Of a stretch of 64,000 bases of DNA, positions 26,636 to 39,517 are shown one piece after another. Both the position numbers and the translations under genes were made by a program. The stretch's first letter is position 1. The number at the start of each line of letters is the position of its first letter. The stretch is from JACKHA01 sp041401985 (GTDB lineage Bacteria > Planctomycetota > Phycisphaerae > Phycisphaerales > UBA1924): NCBI GenBank assembly GCA_041401985.1, contig JAWKTE010000005.1, forward strand, positions 1 to 64,000, written 5' to 3'. The notes below the pieces were generated by a model that saw only the letters and a list, made by a program, of their open reading frames with translations, had not been told where the DNA came from and searched no databases.

Positions 26636-28911
26636 GCAAGCAGAAACCAAGCCAAGCGAGGGGGACGGGCGTTCCAGCCCGTCCTTCCAACAACACGAGG
26701 GGGACGGGCTTTCCAGCCCGTCGCTCCGCCTCCACCCGCCGCCTCCTCTACGGCCTCTCCGCCATCGCCATCGTCGCCTTCGCCCTCATCTGGACCGCCC
26801 TGGCCAACCTCATCGCCCTGGACCCACGCCTCCGCGTCGTCGCCGACGTCACCGCCACCGGCGAGCACCGCCTCGCCCCGCGCACCCGTGCCGTGCTCGA
26901 CTCGCTCGAGCCCGGCTACGAGATCGCCATCGCCGGGGCCGCCTCCGCCGACCGCCAGGTCCGCACCCGCGTCGCGGACGTGCTCGACGCCATGGCCCGG
27001 ACCGGACGCGTGCAGGTCACCTGGATCGACGACCCCGCGGGCCCGGAATACACCGACCTGCTCGAACGCCTGGTCGCGCGCGACCGCCCCGCCCTCGACG
27101 CCGCCAGCCAGAGCCTCGCCGAGGCCGCCGATGAACTCGAGCGCGGCGCCGCCCTGCTCGACCGCCTCGACGAGGGCCTCCGCGACACCCAGGCCGCCAT
27201 CGTCGCCGCCCCGGACGCCAACTCACCAGCCAACGCCGCGGCCCGCCAGCGCCTCGCCGAATACGCCGGCGTCGCCCGCGCCCTGGCCTCCGACACCCGC
27301 ACCGCCGCCGGCGCGATCCGCAACGACCTTGGCGCTGCCGGCGGGCTGAACGTCCCGCCCATCGACACCGCGACCATGGTCGCCCGCCGCGTCCTGGCCC
27401 GCCTCGCAAGCGAACTCCAGACGCTTTCAACCGCCCTGGCCGACATGGCCGCGGTCCCCGACATCGCCGACGCCGCCCGCACGCGGGCCCGCACCTGGTC
27501 CGAGCAGGCCCGCATCGGTCGGGCCCCGATCGCCATCGCCGCCGAGCGGGCCGACGCCATCCGCACGCCCGACATCGTCCGCGTCGCCCGGGTGCTCGAG
27601 GGCGTGCAGGCCGTGCTGGTTGTCTCGCCCACGGGCGTGACCGCCGTCGCGTTCGACACGCTCTTCCCCGCGTCCATCCCCGAGACCGTCGACGGCGCCC
27701 GGGCCGACATCGGCGCCCAGGCCGAGGACCTCATCACCTCCGCCCTCGCCTCGCTGGCCAGCCCACGCGCCCCGATCGTCGTGCTCGTTCACGCCGAGGA
27801 CCTGCGCCTGCTCGAGCAGAACGCGATGACGGCCCTGGTCGCGCGCCTGGCCCTGCGCCGCATCGACGTGGTCGAGTGGCGAATCGTCGCCGAGCCCGAG
27901 CCGCCCTCACTCACCGCCCTCGACCCCACGGCCACCCGCCCGGTCGTCTACGTCGCTCTTGGCACCTCCAGCGCGTCCGGCTCCAGCGGACCATCGGGTC
28001 TCTCCGGGGCCGACCGCGTCGCACGCCTCGGCACCACCCTCCGCCGCCTCGCCGATCGCGGCGAATCCATCCTGCTCTCCATCGCCCCTTCCACCCTCCC
28101 TGCCTTCGGCGCCGCCGACGAGGCAACCACGTTCCTGAGCCAGTTCGGCCTCGCCGCCGACTCCGGCCGCCCGCTCCTGACCGAGCGCATCCTCAACGGC
28201 CGGCGCTTCGTCGACACCGACCGCGTCGTCCAATCCGTCGCCTCACGTACGCCAACAACACCAACGAGCAGCAACGCGAGCAGTGGGGGAGCGACGCCCG
28301 CCGAAGGCAGCACCGCAAACCCCATCGCCGCCGCCGCCGCCAACCTCGCCATCGCCTTCCGCTGGGCCGTCCCGCTCGACCGCCGCGACCCGCCCCAGGG
28401 CGTGCGCACCACCATCACGCCCCTGATCGAAGAAACCGCCGCCCAGACCTGGGGCGAGGCCCAGTGGCTCGCCTACTGGCAGATCCCCGCCGAGCAGCGC
28501 TCGCGCGTCCTGCAGCCCCCGACGCCCGACGCAAGCCTCGGCGACGACACCAGCGGCCGGTGGCTGCTCGCCGCCGCCGTCGAGCGCACCGCCCCGTTCC
28601 TGTCCCGCCCGCAACGCCTCGTCGTGGTCGGGGCCAACGGCTGGTTTTTCGACGCCATCGCCTCCCGCTCCGAGGTCGTCGGCGGGCGCGTCGTGCCCAC
28701 CTTCCCCGGCAACAGCGAACTCTTCGAGGCATCCGTCTTCTGGCTCGCCGCCCAGGAGGACTTCATCGCCCGCTCGGCCGCCGCGGGCTCGGTCGCCACC
28801 ATCCGCCCCCTCTCACCCGGCGAGTCCAGCGCGATCCAGTGGCTCGTGCTGGCCATCCTGCCGCTGGGGACGCTGGGTCTGGGGATCGTCTGGAGGTTGG
28901 CGCGGGGCTAA
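26632..28911 (+). CDS. GldG-like ABC transporter auxiliary protein with repeat-derived N-terminus
   Basis: 759 residues. A cytoplasmic N-terminal tail precedes a membrane helix (LLYGLSAIAIVAFALIWTAL); a large extracytoplasmic GldG/IFT52-like domain with long helical coiled segments (about 150-290) follows, and a C-terminal helix (WLVLAILPLGTLGLGIVW). The family works with a GldA/GldF-type ABC exporter. Oddly, residues 9-31 are encoded by two copies of a dispersed palindromic DNA repeat (26658-26722) and read RGTGVPARP and RGTGFPARR. The start ATG has GGAGGTGG upstream and overlaps the permease stop. Confidence 0.85.
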   Translation: MSKQKPSQARGTGVPARPSNNTRGTGFPARRSASTRRLLYGLSAIAIVAFALIWTALANLIALDPRLRVVADVTATGEHRLAPRTRAVLDSLEPGYEIAIAGAASADRQVRTRVADVLDAMARTGRVQVTWIDDPAGPEYTDLLERLVARDRPALDAASQSLAEAADELERGAALLDRLDEGLRDTQAAIVAAPDANSPANAAARQRLAEYAGVARALASDTRTAAGAIRNDLGAAGGLNVPPIDTATMVARRVLARLASELQTLSTALADMAAVPDIADAARTRARTWSEQARIGRAPIAIAAERADAIRTPDIVRVARVLEGVQAVLVVSPTGVTAVAFDTLFPASIPETVDGARADIGAQAEDLITSALASLASPRAPIVVLVHAEDLRLLEQNAMTALVARLALRRIDVVEWRIVAEPEPPSLTALDPTATRPVVYVALGTSSASGSSGPSGLSGADRVARLGTTLRRLADRGESILLSIAPSTLPAFGAADEATTFLSQFGLAADSGRPLLTERILNGRRFVDTDRVVQSVASRTPTTPTSSNASSGGATPAEGSTANPIAAAAANLAIAFRWAVPLDRRDPPQGVRTTITPLIEETAAQTWGEAQWLAYWQIPAEQRSRVLQPPTPDASLGDDTSGRWLLAAAVERTAPFLSRPQRLVVVGANGWFFDAIASRSEVVGGRVVPTFPGNSELFEASVFWLAAQEDFIARSAAAGSVATIRPLSPGESSAIQWLVLAILPLGTLGLGIVWRLARG
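26658..26722 (+). repeat. Two GGGCT-TTCC-AGCCC palindromic repeats inside a coding region
   Basis: Copies at 26658-26684 and 26697-26722 both read GAGGGGGACGGGC then [GT]TTCCAGCCCGTC. They match the spacer copies at 11836 and 11961 in lead (GAGGGGG), arms and TTCC loop. They stay in frame with the GldG-like gene. Confidence 0.7.
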
Positions 28912-28964
28912 AGCCCTTGGTCAACAGCGATTCCAACCCGTGCCCGCAGCGCAGCCACGAACCA

Positions 28965-29480
28965 TCAACCCGAGCGATCCGCCTCACGCCCCCGCACTCC
29001 CCGCTCCCCCGGCCCCAAAACCCGCGCCCCGCACTCCGGGCACACCGCGTCCCGCTCGGTCCGCCCCCGCAGGTCGTACCGGCACGCGTGGCACAGCCCG
29101 TCCCGCCGCCCCACCGGCGTCGCCGGGATCGCCGCGATGAACAGCCCGACCGCGGTCACCAGCACGCCGTACGGGTACAGCAGCACCTGCAGCGCCCGCA
29201 GATAGATCCTGCCGTGGGTCCACTCGCTGAGTTTCAGGTGCAGCCACGCGACCAGCACGATCCCCAGCAGCCCGACGATCGGCGCCGCCCACGCGCGCCA
29301 CGACCCCCGCCAGGCAAACGCCAGCCACCACACCAGCACGCCATAAATCACAAACGCGGCCAAGGCACTTCCAGTCGCCGTCCGCCCCGGCACACGAATA
29401 GCCTCCGCGCCCGCGCGGACCCCGGCACCGCCAGACTCTACCCCCGTGTCCGCTCGCACGCCCCGAACGGATGCACCCAA
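28965..29480 (-). CDS. Small zinc-ribbon membrane protein
   Basis: 171 residues, probably from TTG 29480, where a G-rich Shine-Dalgarno-like run precedes. Three membrane helices (ALAAFVIYGVLVWWLAFAW, APIVGLLGIVLVAWL, YPYGVLVTAVGLFIAAI) are followed by a C-terminal ribbon CHACRYDLRG ... CPECG. Here the ribbon is at the C-terminus, whereas in the genes at 8608 and 10280 it is N-terminal. Function unknown. It is divergent from lpdA, 55 bp away. Confidence 0.75.
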   Translation of the reverse strand: MGASVRGVRADTGVESGGAGVRAGAEAIRVPGRTATGSALAAFVIYGVLVWWLAFAWRGSWRAWAAPIVGLLGIVLVAWLHLKLSEWTHGRIYLRALQVLLYPYGVLVTAVGLFIAAIPATPVGRRDGLCHACRYDLRGRTERDAVCPECGARVLGPGERGVRGREADRSG

Positions 29481-29535
29481 CCCCCCAAACCCCCTCCCCT
29501 ATACTCCCGCCCGCTACCTCTGAAAGGACTCTCCA

Positions 29536-31092
29536 GTGCCCGATCGCCACTTCGATCTCGTCGTCATCGGCGGCGGACCCGCCGGATACGTCGGCGCCAT
29601 CCGCGCCGCACAGCTCGGCCTCAAGGTCGCCTGCGTCGAACGCGCCAAACTCGGCGGCGTCTGCCTCAACTGGGGCTGCATCCCCTCCAAGGCCCTGCTC
29701 GCCAACGCCGAACTCATGGAGAAACTCGCCGAGCGCGACGTCTGGGGCCTCTCCATCAAGGGCGAGGTCGCCTTCGACTGGTCAAAGGTCATTGGCCGCA
29801 GCCGCGACGTCGCCGGCAAGCTCAACAAGGGCGTCGAGTACCTCCTCAAGAAGAACAAGATCGAATACATCGTCGGCTCCGCCAAAATCACCGCCCCCCG
29901 CAAGGGCGACGGCCCCCAGGCCACCCCCTGCCAGATCGCCATCCACGACTGCAAGGTCACCGAAGAACGCACCGACGCACCCGCCGAGCCCGCCGCCAAG
30001 CCCCGCGAGACCATCACCGCCACCAACATCCTCGTCGCCACCGGCTCGGTCGCCCGCGACCTGCCCTTCGCCAGGTTCGACAACGACAAGATCTGGGGCG
30101 CCCGCGAGGCCATGTTCAACAAGGACCAGCCCAAGTCCCTCATCGTCATCGGCGCCGGCGCCATCGGCATGGAGTTCGGCTACTTCTACATGAACTTCGG
30201 CACCAAGGTCACGGTCGTCGAACTCCTCGACCGCGTTCTGCCCGTCGAGGACCACGACGTCTCCAAGGAACTCGAGAAGATCTACAAGAAGTCCGGCATG
30301 GACTTCCGCCTCGGCTTCACCGCCACCAGCGTCGAAAAAACCAAGTCCGGCGTCAAGGTCACCATCGCCCCCTTCAAGGACGGCAAGGCCGACGACTCAA
30401 AGAAGGAAACCCTCGAGGCCGACCGCGTCCTGCTGGCCATCGGCGTCAAGGGCCGCTTCGACGGCCTCTTCGACCCCTCCCTCGGCCTCGAAACCGTCAA
30501 GGACCACATCAAGACCGACTACCAGCCCGGCAAGACCACCAGCGAGCCCATCGACTACAAAACCAATCTCAACGGCATCTACGCCGTCGGCGACGTCATC
30601 GGCCCACCCTGGCTCGCCCACGTCGCCATGGAAGAGGCCATCACCTGCGTCGAACGCCTCGCCTGGCGCAAGGACCCCAAGGCCCACCACGAGCCCATCC
30701 CCATCGACTACTCCGTCATCCCCGGCTGCACCTACTGCAACCCACAGGTCGCCTCCGTCGGCTTCACCGAGCAGGCCCTCATCGCCAAGGGACTCAAGAA
30801 GGGCACCGACTACGAGGTCGGCAAGTACCCCTTCCAGTCCCACGGCAAGGCCATCGCCTCACTCCACCAGAAGGGCTTCGTCAAGATCATCCGCGGCCTC
30901 CCGCGCGGCGAGATCCTCGGCGCCCACATCATCGGCGACCAGGCCACCGAACTCATCGCCGAGATGACCCTCGCCCGCCGCCTCGAAGCCACCAGCGAAG
31001 AACTCATCGTCACCATGCACGCCCACCCGACCATGCACGAAGCCGTCCACGAAGCGGCCCTGGGGAGCGAGGGAAGGATGATTCACTTGTAG
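29536..31092 (+). CDS. lpdA: Dihydrolipoyl dehydrogenase
   Basis: 518 residues from GTG, preceded by GAAAGGA. E3 component of 2-oxoacid dehydrogenase complexes, reoxidising dihydrolipoamide with NAD+. FAD motif VVIGGGPAGYVGA, redox disulfide GGVCLNWGCIPSK, NAD motif VIGAGAIGMEFG, FAD motif NGIYAVGDVIG and the catalytic HAHPTMHEAVHEA at the dimer interface are all present. An extension of about 25 residues near 130-160 (Ala/Glu/Pro-rich) is unusual. No E1/E2 genes are nearby. Confidence 0.96.
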   Translation: MPDRHFDLVVIGGGPAGYVGAIRAAQLGLKVACVERAKLGGVCLNWGCIPSKALLANAELMEKLAERDVWGLSIKGEVAFDWSKVIGRSRDVAGKLNKGVEYLLKKNKIEYIVGSAKITAPRKGDGPQATPCQIAIHDCKVTEERTDAPAEPAAKPRETITATNILVATGSVARDLPFARFDNDKIWGAREAMFNKDQPKSLIVIGAGAIGMEFGYFYMNFGTKVTVVELLDRVLPVEDHDVSKELEKIYKKSGMDFRLGFTATSVEKTKSGVKVTIAPFKDGKADDSKKETLEADRVLLAIGVKGRFDGLFDPSLGLETVKDHIKTDYQPGKTTSEPIDYKTNLNGIYAVGDVIGPPWLAHVAMEEAITCVERLAWRKDPKAHHEPIPIDYSVIPGCTYCNPQVASVGFTEQALIAKGLKKGTDYEVGKYPFQSHGKAIASLHQKGFVKIIRGLPRGEILGAHIIGDQATELIAEMTLARRLEATSEELIVTMHAHPTMHEAVHEAALGSEGRMIHL

Positions 31093-31185
31093 TCGCCGAA
31101 CGAACAGCACCCAACGCGTCGACCGCCAGCTGCACCGAGCAGCCCCGCGCCACTGACCGCGAGCGACGCGTGCCAATGCGAGTGG

Positions 31186-33234
31186 CTAAGCGACTAGTAC
31201 TTTCTCTTCCAGCCAAGAGAGCGAACGCCGCCAAAGCGCCAAGTCCGCCGGATCAAATGTCTTCGCGTGCGCATCAGGTCGTTCGTTCACGATACTCATG
31301 TGATGCGATAGCTGCGACTTGTCGACAAAAATGCGATCAAAGACACTCCAGTACTTCATGATAATCGAATGGAGTTCAAGCCAATACAGCTTTTCCATGA
31401 TCGTCGAAGCAGCCTCGTTGGCAAGGGCTCGCTTTCGTTGTTCCGGGACACATGCCTCAATGAGTTGCTTTACAGTTGGTTTATCAGAGTGCTGCAAAGC
31501 GTGTTGGCGGAGCAAAGTGCGAAGCATGCTTCTGAGTTCGTTTTCAATCACGTTGCGCCGCTTTCCGATCACGGCTAAGTCTTCCGCCCATTGATCAACA
31601 GCAGACCGCACAGAGTCGGAGGCTTCCGGCACCGCGATGCTGGCGGTGCTCTCGGCAAGAAATGACCGCAAGCCTCGCTCGGCCATCTCGCCAGCCACCG
31701 CGTGACCGCGCCTGGGGTCAACCAGGCCGTACCGCGCGAGTGCCAGCAAGTGCCGTTGGGACTGCCCGGTCACGTCGCCGTCGATTGATGCCTGAAGCAC
31801 TCCTCTTAGCTCGGGATAGAGCCTACAAAGATGGGCGAAGGCCTGGTGAGCGAGAGTCTGACCCTCCGTGCGAACAAACTCGTTTAGCACGTTGCGCAAT
31901 TCACTACTGGAGAGTTCCAGTGGGCGACGACTAATCTCGACTCGGCGGTGGATGAAGGAACACGCCTTTCGGAGCCAGAACGGCAGATCGCCACAAGTGG
32001 AGGCGATCACCGTCAGGTCTGAGGCGCTGAACCGCAGGCCCACTTGGCGGCTCAGTCTTTGGATCATGGCGACGGAAGCGTCGCGAGCAAACGCCCCGAG
32101 GTACTCCTCGGGCACGAAGTGCAATGCTGCGTTCTCGACGCCTCCGATGGACTCCTCCGTAAACCAACGACTAGAGACGCCGCTGACGATTAGCGCCATC
32201 CTTCGATTCTGCCGAACGGCCTCCTGATAAATTGCTCGAAACGCCCTCCAGAACGCGCAGAAGGACGCGTTCCAGTGGGCAGATCGAGTCGGGCTTGAGG
32301 GCGTAATATAGTCAAGCTCGTCAAATGCGATCACGATGGGATGCTGAAGCCTCTCGATCATCCCAAGGAGCTCATCGCCCGCTCGTTCGAGTTCGTACTC
32401 TGCGGCGACGCTTCTCGGCGTCGCATAGAGGTCGGGGGTCAGGGACGCTTGCTGCAGTGCGCTCGCAAGCGACACAAGCAACTGGCCGGGGCTCATCACG
32501 TTAATCGCATCGCGAGAACAATCCGCAAAGACTACGATTGCGGAACGTTCCGTGCGAATGAGATTAGTGACGCGACTGATGAACGAGGTCTTGCCGATCT
32601 TGCGAATTCCGAAACACGACCGAATGCGATTGAACGTAATCGTGCGTGCAAAATCCAGTGCTTCATCCCGCCGTCCATAAAACTGGGCGTCATCTGTGAC
32701 GGGCGAAACAACGTCGAACGGATCCCTCGAAAAAAACTCAGAGCACAACGTACGCTGAAGATGCTCGTCGGATAGGTCAGCATCCTTGGCGATCAAGATC
32801 GGAAGCACTGACAGCTGTTGCTCGACGCCCCACTTCTTCAGCTTGTTTGATCCCTCGGAATCCGTGTGGCCAATCAGGACGATGGGATCGAGTCGGCCTC
32901 CCTCGACGTCGATGCAGCGACGAGCAAACTCGGTAGCGCGCGGTTGCTGCTCTGAAAAGTTCGACACCAATAACAGCAACTCACGCTCGGCCACAAGACT
33001 CTGAGCAAGCCGTCGAATCGGCTTAAGGAAGCACTTGATGTACCAGCCTTTTTCGAACACCGACCAAGTGCGAGCGGTCACCTCAAACAGCGGCAGCAGT
33101 CCGGGTTCCAACAAGGACCACAACTCAAGCAACCGCCTCTGCACGGATGGCGGTGGCTTCGGGCCCACGAGCTCAGGAACCGTTTGCGGCTGTGATTCCA
33201 CAACGCGAGTATACGAGTTGCGGCGAGGTGGCAC
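31186..33234 (-). CDS. STAND-like AAA ATPase with novel N-terminal domain
   Basis: 682 residues from GTG 33234. Residues 1-170 form a domain that I do not recognise (RELLLLVSNFSEQQPRATEF, DPIVLIGHTDSEGSNKLKKWG). The ATPase follows: FYGRRDEA (185-192), Walker A FGIRKIGKTS (Lys215, Thr216) and Walker B HPIVIAFDELDYI (Asp305, Glu306), as in archaeal-type/STAND P-loop ATPases. A winged-helix-like and helical C-terminal half completes it. GC content and codon use are clearly lower than in all neighbours, pointing to horizontal transfer. Proteins of this build often act in defence or conflict, but nothing here proves that. It is convergent with lpdA. Confidence 0.82.
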   Translation of the reverse strand: MPPRRNSYTRVVESQPQTVPELVGPKPPPSVQRRLLELWSLLEPGLLPLFEVTARTWSVFEKGWYIKCFLKPIRRLAQSLVAERELLLLVSNFSEQQPRATEFARRCIDVEGGRLDPIVLIGHTDSEGSNKLKKWGVEQQLSVLPILIAKDADLSDEHLQRTLCSEFFSRDPFDVVSPVTDDAQFYGRRDEALDFARTITFNRIRSCFGIRKIGKTSFISRVTNLIRTERSAIVVFADCSRDAINVMSPGQLLVSLASALQQASLTPDLYATPRSVAAEYELERAGDELLGMIERLQHPIVIAFDELDYITPSSPTRSAHWNASFCAFWRAFRAIYQEAVRQNRRMALIVSGVSSRWFTEESIGGVENAALHFVPEEYLGAFARDASVAMIQRLSRQVGLRFSASDLTVIASTCGDLPFWLRKACSFIHRRVEISRRPLELSSSELRNVLNEFVRTEGQTLAHQAFAHLCRLYPELRGVLQASIDGDVTGQSQRHLLALARYGLVDPRRGHAVAGEMAERGLRSFLAESTASIAVPEASDSVRSAVDQWAEDLAVIGKRRNVIENELRSMLRTLLRQHALQHSDKPTVKQLIEACVPEQRKRALANEAASTIMEKLYWLELHSIIMKYWSVFDRIFVDKSQLSHHMSIVNERPDAHAKTFDPADLALWRRSLSWLEEKVLVA

Positions 33235-33357
33235 CGACTCCCGACCGTACCACCGACTTGCGAAGTCCTCGGAGCAAGTCGGTGCCGATCAACCGGGGAG
33301 CCCCGCCCGGCCCGCCGCCGTCGCGCTCCTAAGCCATCCAGAAGCCGCACAATCCGC

Positions 33358-33385
33358 TTGACAATCCAATCACACACCGTACAAT
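33358..33385 (+). promoter_or_regulatory. Near-consensus sigma70 promoter
   Basis: TTGACA (33358-33363) and TACAAT (33380-33385) are separated by 16 bp, and the -10 ends 6 nt before the GTG at 33392. It is the best promoter match in the window, and it implies a leaderless transcript. Confidence 0.7.
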
Positions 33386-33391
33386 AGCCTC

Positions 33392-34165
33392 GTGGACGCC
33401 GCTCCCCTCACCCCCGCCGAGGCCCGCATCCTCGACGCCATCTCCTCCGACGCCGTCCGCGCCGGCGATCCTTCAGGCAGAGCCGATCGCGGTTCCCCGC
33501 CCCCGCCGACGCCCCCTTCTCCTCCTCCTCCTCCGCGCCCTCAACCTCTCCGCCACCGATCTCCTGAACTGGCCGCCTCCGCCGCCGTCACCGCCGCCCT
33601 CGACACGCTCCACCGCACCCTCGCCACCGTCGACGCCATCCGGAACCACACCCTCCGCACCCTCGCCCTCGACACCCTCGCCGAACTCGCGGCCACATCC
33701 CCCGACCCCATCGAACAACGCCGCGCCGCCGCCTCCCTCCTCCGCGCCACCACGCCAGGTGGCACAGGTTTCAAACCTGCGTCGGCGGCGCAGCCGCCGA
33801 TGCGTCCAGGTGGCACGCCCCCAGGTGGCACAGGTTTGCAACCTGTGTCGGCGGCGCAGCCGCCGCTCGAAAAACCAGCACCAACCCCCTCCCCGCGAAC
33901 CACCCCCACCCCCCGCGCCGCCGCCGCGCCGATCGCTCCCACCCCCGCACCCCCGCGCACAACCACCCCGCCGCCTCCTGCAACCCCACGCCAACCACCT
34001 CACCCACACTCAATTCACCGCGGCGTCCAGCCCGACCCCCACACACAATCCAGCGTGCCCCCAGACGCCCAACCTCCCGCACACCCCACCCCGTCCTGCG
34101 CCCGCCGCCCAACCCGCGCCGCCTCACTCCTCACCCGCGCCGGCGCCGCCATCCACCCACCCTGA
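33392..34165 (+). CDS. Hypothetical Pro/Ala-rich protein, possibly frame-shifted, carrying DNA repeats
   Basis: 257 residues as an open frame from GTG, directly behind a near-consensus promoter. It starts LTPAEARILDAISSDAVRA and later has a helical segment (AALDTLHRTLATVDAIRNHTL, then LALDTLAELAATSPDP, EQRRAAASLLRAT). Between them the frame reads only a Pro-rich stretch, while the neighbouring frame reads AILQAEPIAVP ... LLLLLLRALNLSATDLLNW, which looks more protein-like. Two compensating indels may therefore be present (about 33465 and 33570). From 33755 the frame runs through two repeat copies, and the last 90 residues are low-complexity Pro/Thr/Ala. Function unknown. Confidence 0.5.
   Translation: MDAAPLTPAEARILDAISSDAVRAGDPSGRADRGSPPPPTPPSPPPPPRPQPLRHRSPELAASAAVTAALDTLHRTLATVDAIRNHTLRTLALDTLAELAATSPDPIEQRRAAASLLRATTPGGTGFKPASAAQPPMRPGGTPPGGTGLQPVSAAQPPLEKPAPTPSPRTTPTPRAAAAPIAPTPAPPRTTTPPPPATPRQPPHPHSIHRGVQPDPHTQSSVPPDAQPPAHPTPSCARRPTRAASLLTRAGAAIHPP
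33755..33866 (+). repeat. Two copies of a 45-bp double-palindrome repeat
   Basis: Copies start at 33755 and 33820, each beginning CCAGGTGGCACAGGTTT, followed by the other arm AACCTG and a second palindrome GGCGGC-GCA-GCCGCC. A truncated copy (CCAGGTGGCAC) lies between them at 33806. The copies differ at the loop and at a few bases only. They are read in frame as GGTGFKPASAAQPP and GGTGLQPVSAAQPP. Confidence 0.8.
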
Positions 34166-34347
34166 CCCCGCTCGGCTCGCGACATCCGATCACGCCTCAG
34201 GTTTTCGGACCGCGCCAGCCGCCCTCGGGAATCGAACCGGAAGCAGCCGAGTTCCCAATGATCCCACGCCAAGCGGCGATCCCGCCCCGTTCGGCGTCCG
34301 TGTGCCCCTCCCGCTCCGGTTGACCCCTCGGCCCGCCCGACCCGCGT

Positions 34348-34376
34348 TTGCCTCCGACCCCCGAACGGTCGATACT
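34348..34376 (+). promoter_or_regulatory. Sigma70-like promoter of the small secreted protein gene
   Basis: TTGCCT and GATACT are separated by 17 bp, and the -10 ends 4 nt before GTG 34381. Another leaderless-type arrangement. Confidence 0.45.
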
Positions 34377-34380
34377 CATA

Positions 34381-34785
34381 GTGGTGAATCGCCAGAACCC
34401 AGACCGAGCCGGCGTCCGGGCTGTCCCCGACGCCCGTGCCGAGGCCGGCCCCAGGCCAGGCCCCCGCGCGGTGCCCGCGCTGCTGGTCGTCTTGGTCGCC
34501 CTCGCCGCCTCGGCCCGCGCCGAGACGCTTGGGCCCGTGACCCGCTCCGTCGCCACCGAGGCCGCGGCCGTCCGCCTCCTTTCCGACGCCCTCGTCCGGG
34601 CCGTCCGGAACCTGGGCGAGCAGGACGAGGACCGCGACGAGCCGGTCGTCGCCCCCGTCCCCGTTGCCGACTTCGCCACCGCGGCCATCGCGCCGCCCGC
34701 CCCCGAAGCGGGCGAAGAGCCGGGCGTCAAGCACGCCCCCGCCCTCGGGTGGCACCTGCTCGACATGCCGCCTCCGACGGTGTAA
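34381..34785 (+). CDS. Small secreted or membrane-anchored hypothetical protein
   Basis: 134 residues from GTG. A charged N-terminus of about 30 residues is followed by a hydrophobic stretch VPALLVVLVALAASARAE, which fits a long signal peptide or anchor with a cleavage-like ASARAE. The mature part is helical then acidic and Pro-rich (EDRDEPVVAP), ending WHLLDMPPPTV. No family is recognised. It precedes secA by 244 bp, probably as a separate transcript. Confidence 0.55.
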   Translation: MVNRQNPDRAGVRAVPDARAEAGPRPGPRAVPALLVVLVALAASARAETLGPVTRSVATEAAAVRLLSDALVRAVRNLGEQDEDRDEPVVAPVPVADFATAAIAPPAPEAGEEPGVKHAPALGWHLLDMPPPTV

Positions 34786-35029
34786 GCGGCCTCGCCGGAG
34801 CGAACCCGCTCCGAGCCATGGCCGGGCGACCCGTCGCTCGTGATCAGTGCGTTCCCGGATCACCGAGCGACGCCCGCCGCGTCGATTCGCCCGCGTTTGT
34901 CGCGGCGCGACCCACACCGGTTCGATTCACACCATTCCAGACCAACCGGCCGCGCCCCGCCGCGCGGCCAATCGGCGCCCTCCCGCGCGGCCCTCGGCCC
35001 GGCGCAGGACGGCCCGCGAAAGGCGACCC

Positions 35030-39286
<4,257 letters not shown>

Positions 39287-39367
39287 GTGGCTGGTTTCCC
39301 GGCTTCGTGCTGAGCGTCCGCCTCGGTTCCGCGTCAGCCGAAACGCCTCTCCCGGTTTCTGATCGGG

Positions 39368-39396
39368 TTGGGCCGGGCGCGGGTCTGTGGCATAAT
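39368..39396 (+). promoter_or_regulatory. Promoter of the amylase gene
   Basis: TTGGGC and CATAAT are spaced 17 bp apart, about 120 bp before the GTG start, giving a leader of roughly 115 nt. Confidence 0.5.
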
Positions 39397-39517
39397 GGAG
39401 CGTCGGCGACGCCGCGGGGTGAGGGTGCGCGCCGGCGCTGCCCATGCGGTGTTCGCGCTATGCGATGGGGGCCGACGCGGCATCGATGCATCCCGCGTCG
39501 CGCGAGAGGAGTGGATC

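Noticed and set aside
27876..31361. Very long plus-strand frame overlapping the GldG-like gene, a zinc-ribbon gene and lpdA
   Set aside because: Out of frame with lpdA and GldG, and dominated by Arg/Pro/His; a shadow.
33755..33866. Repeats considered as a possible CRISPR array
   Set aside because: Only two full copies and one fragment, with spacers of a few bases; no cas genes nearby. They are palindromic dispersed repeats.
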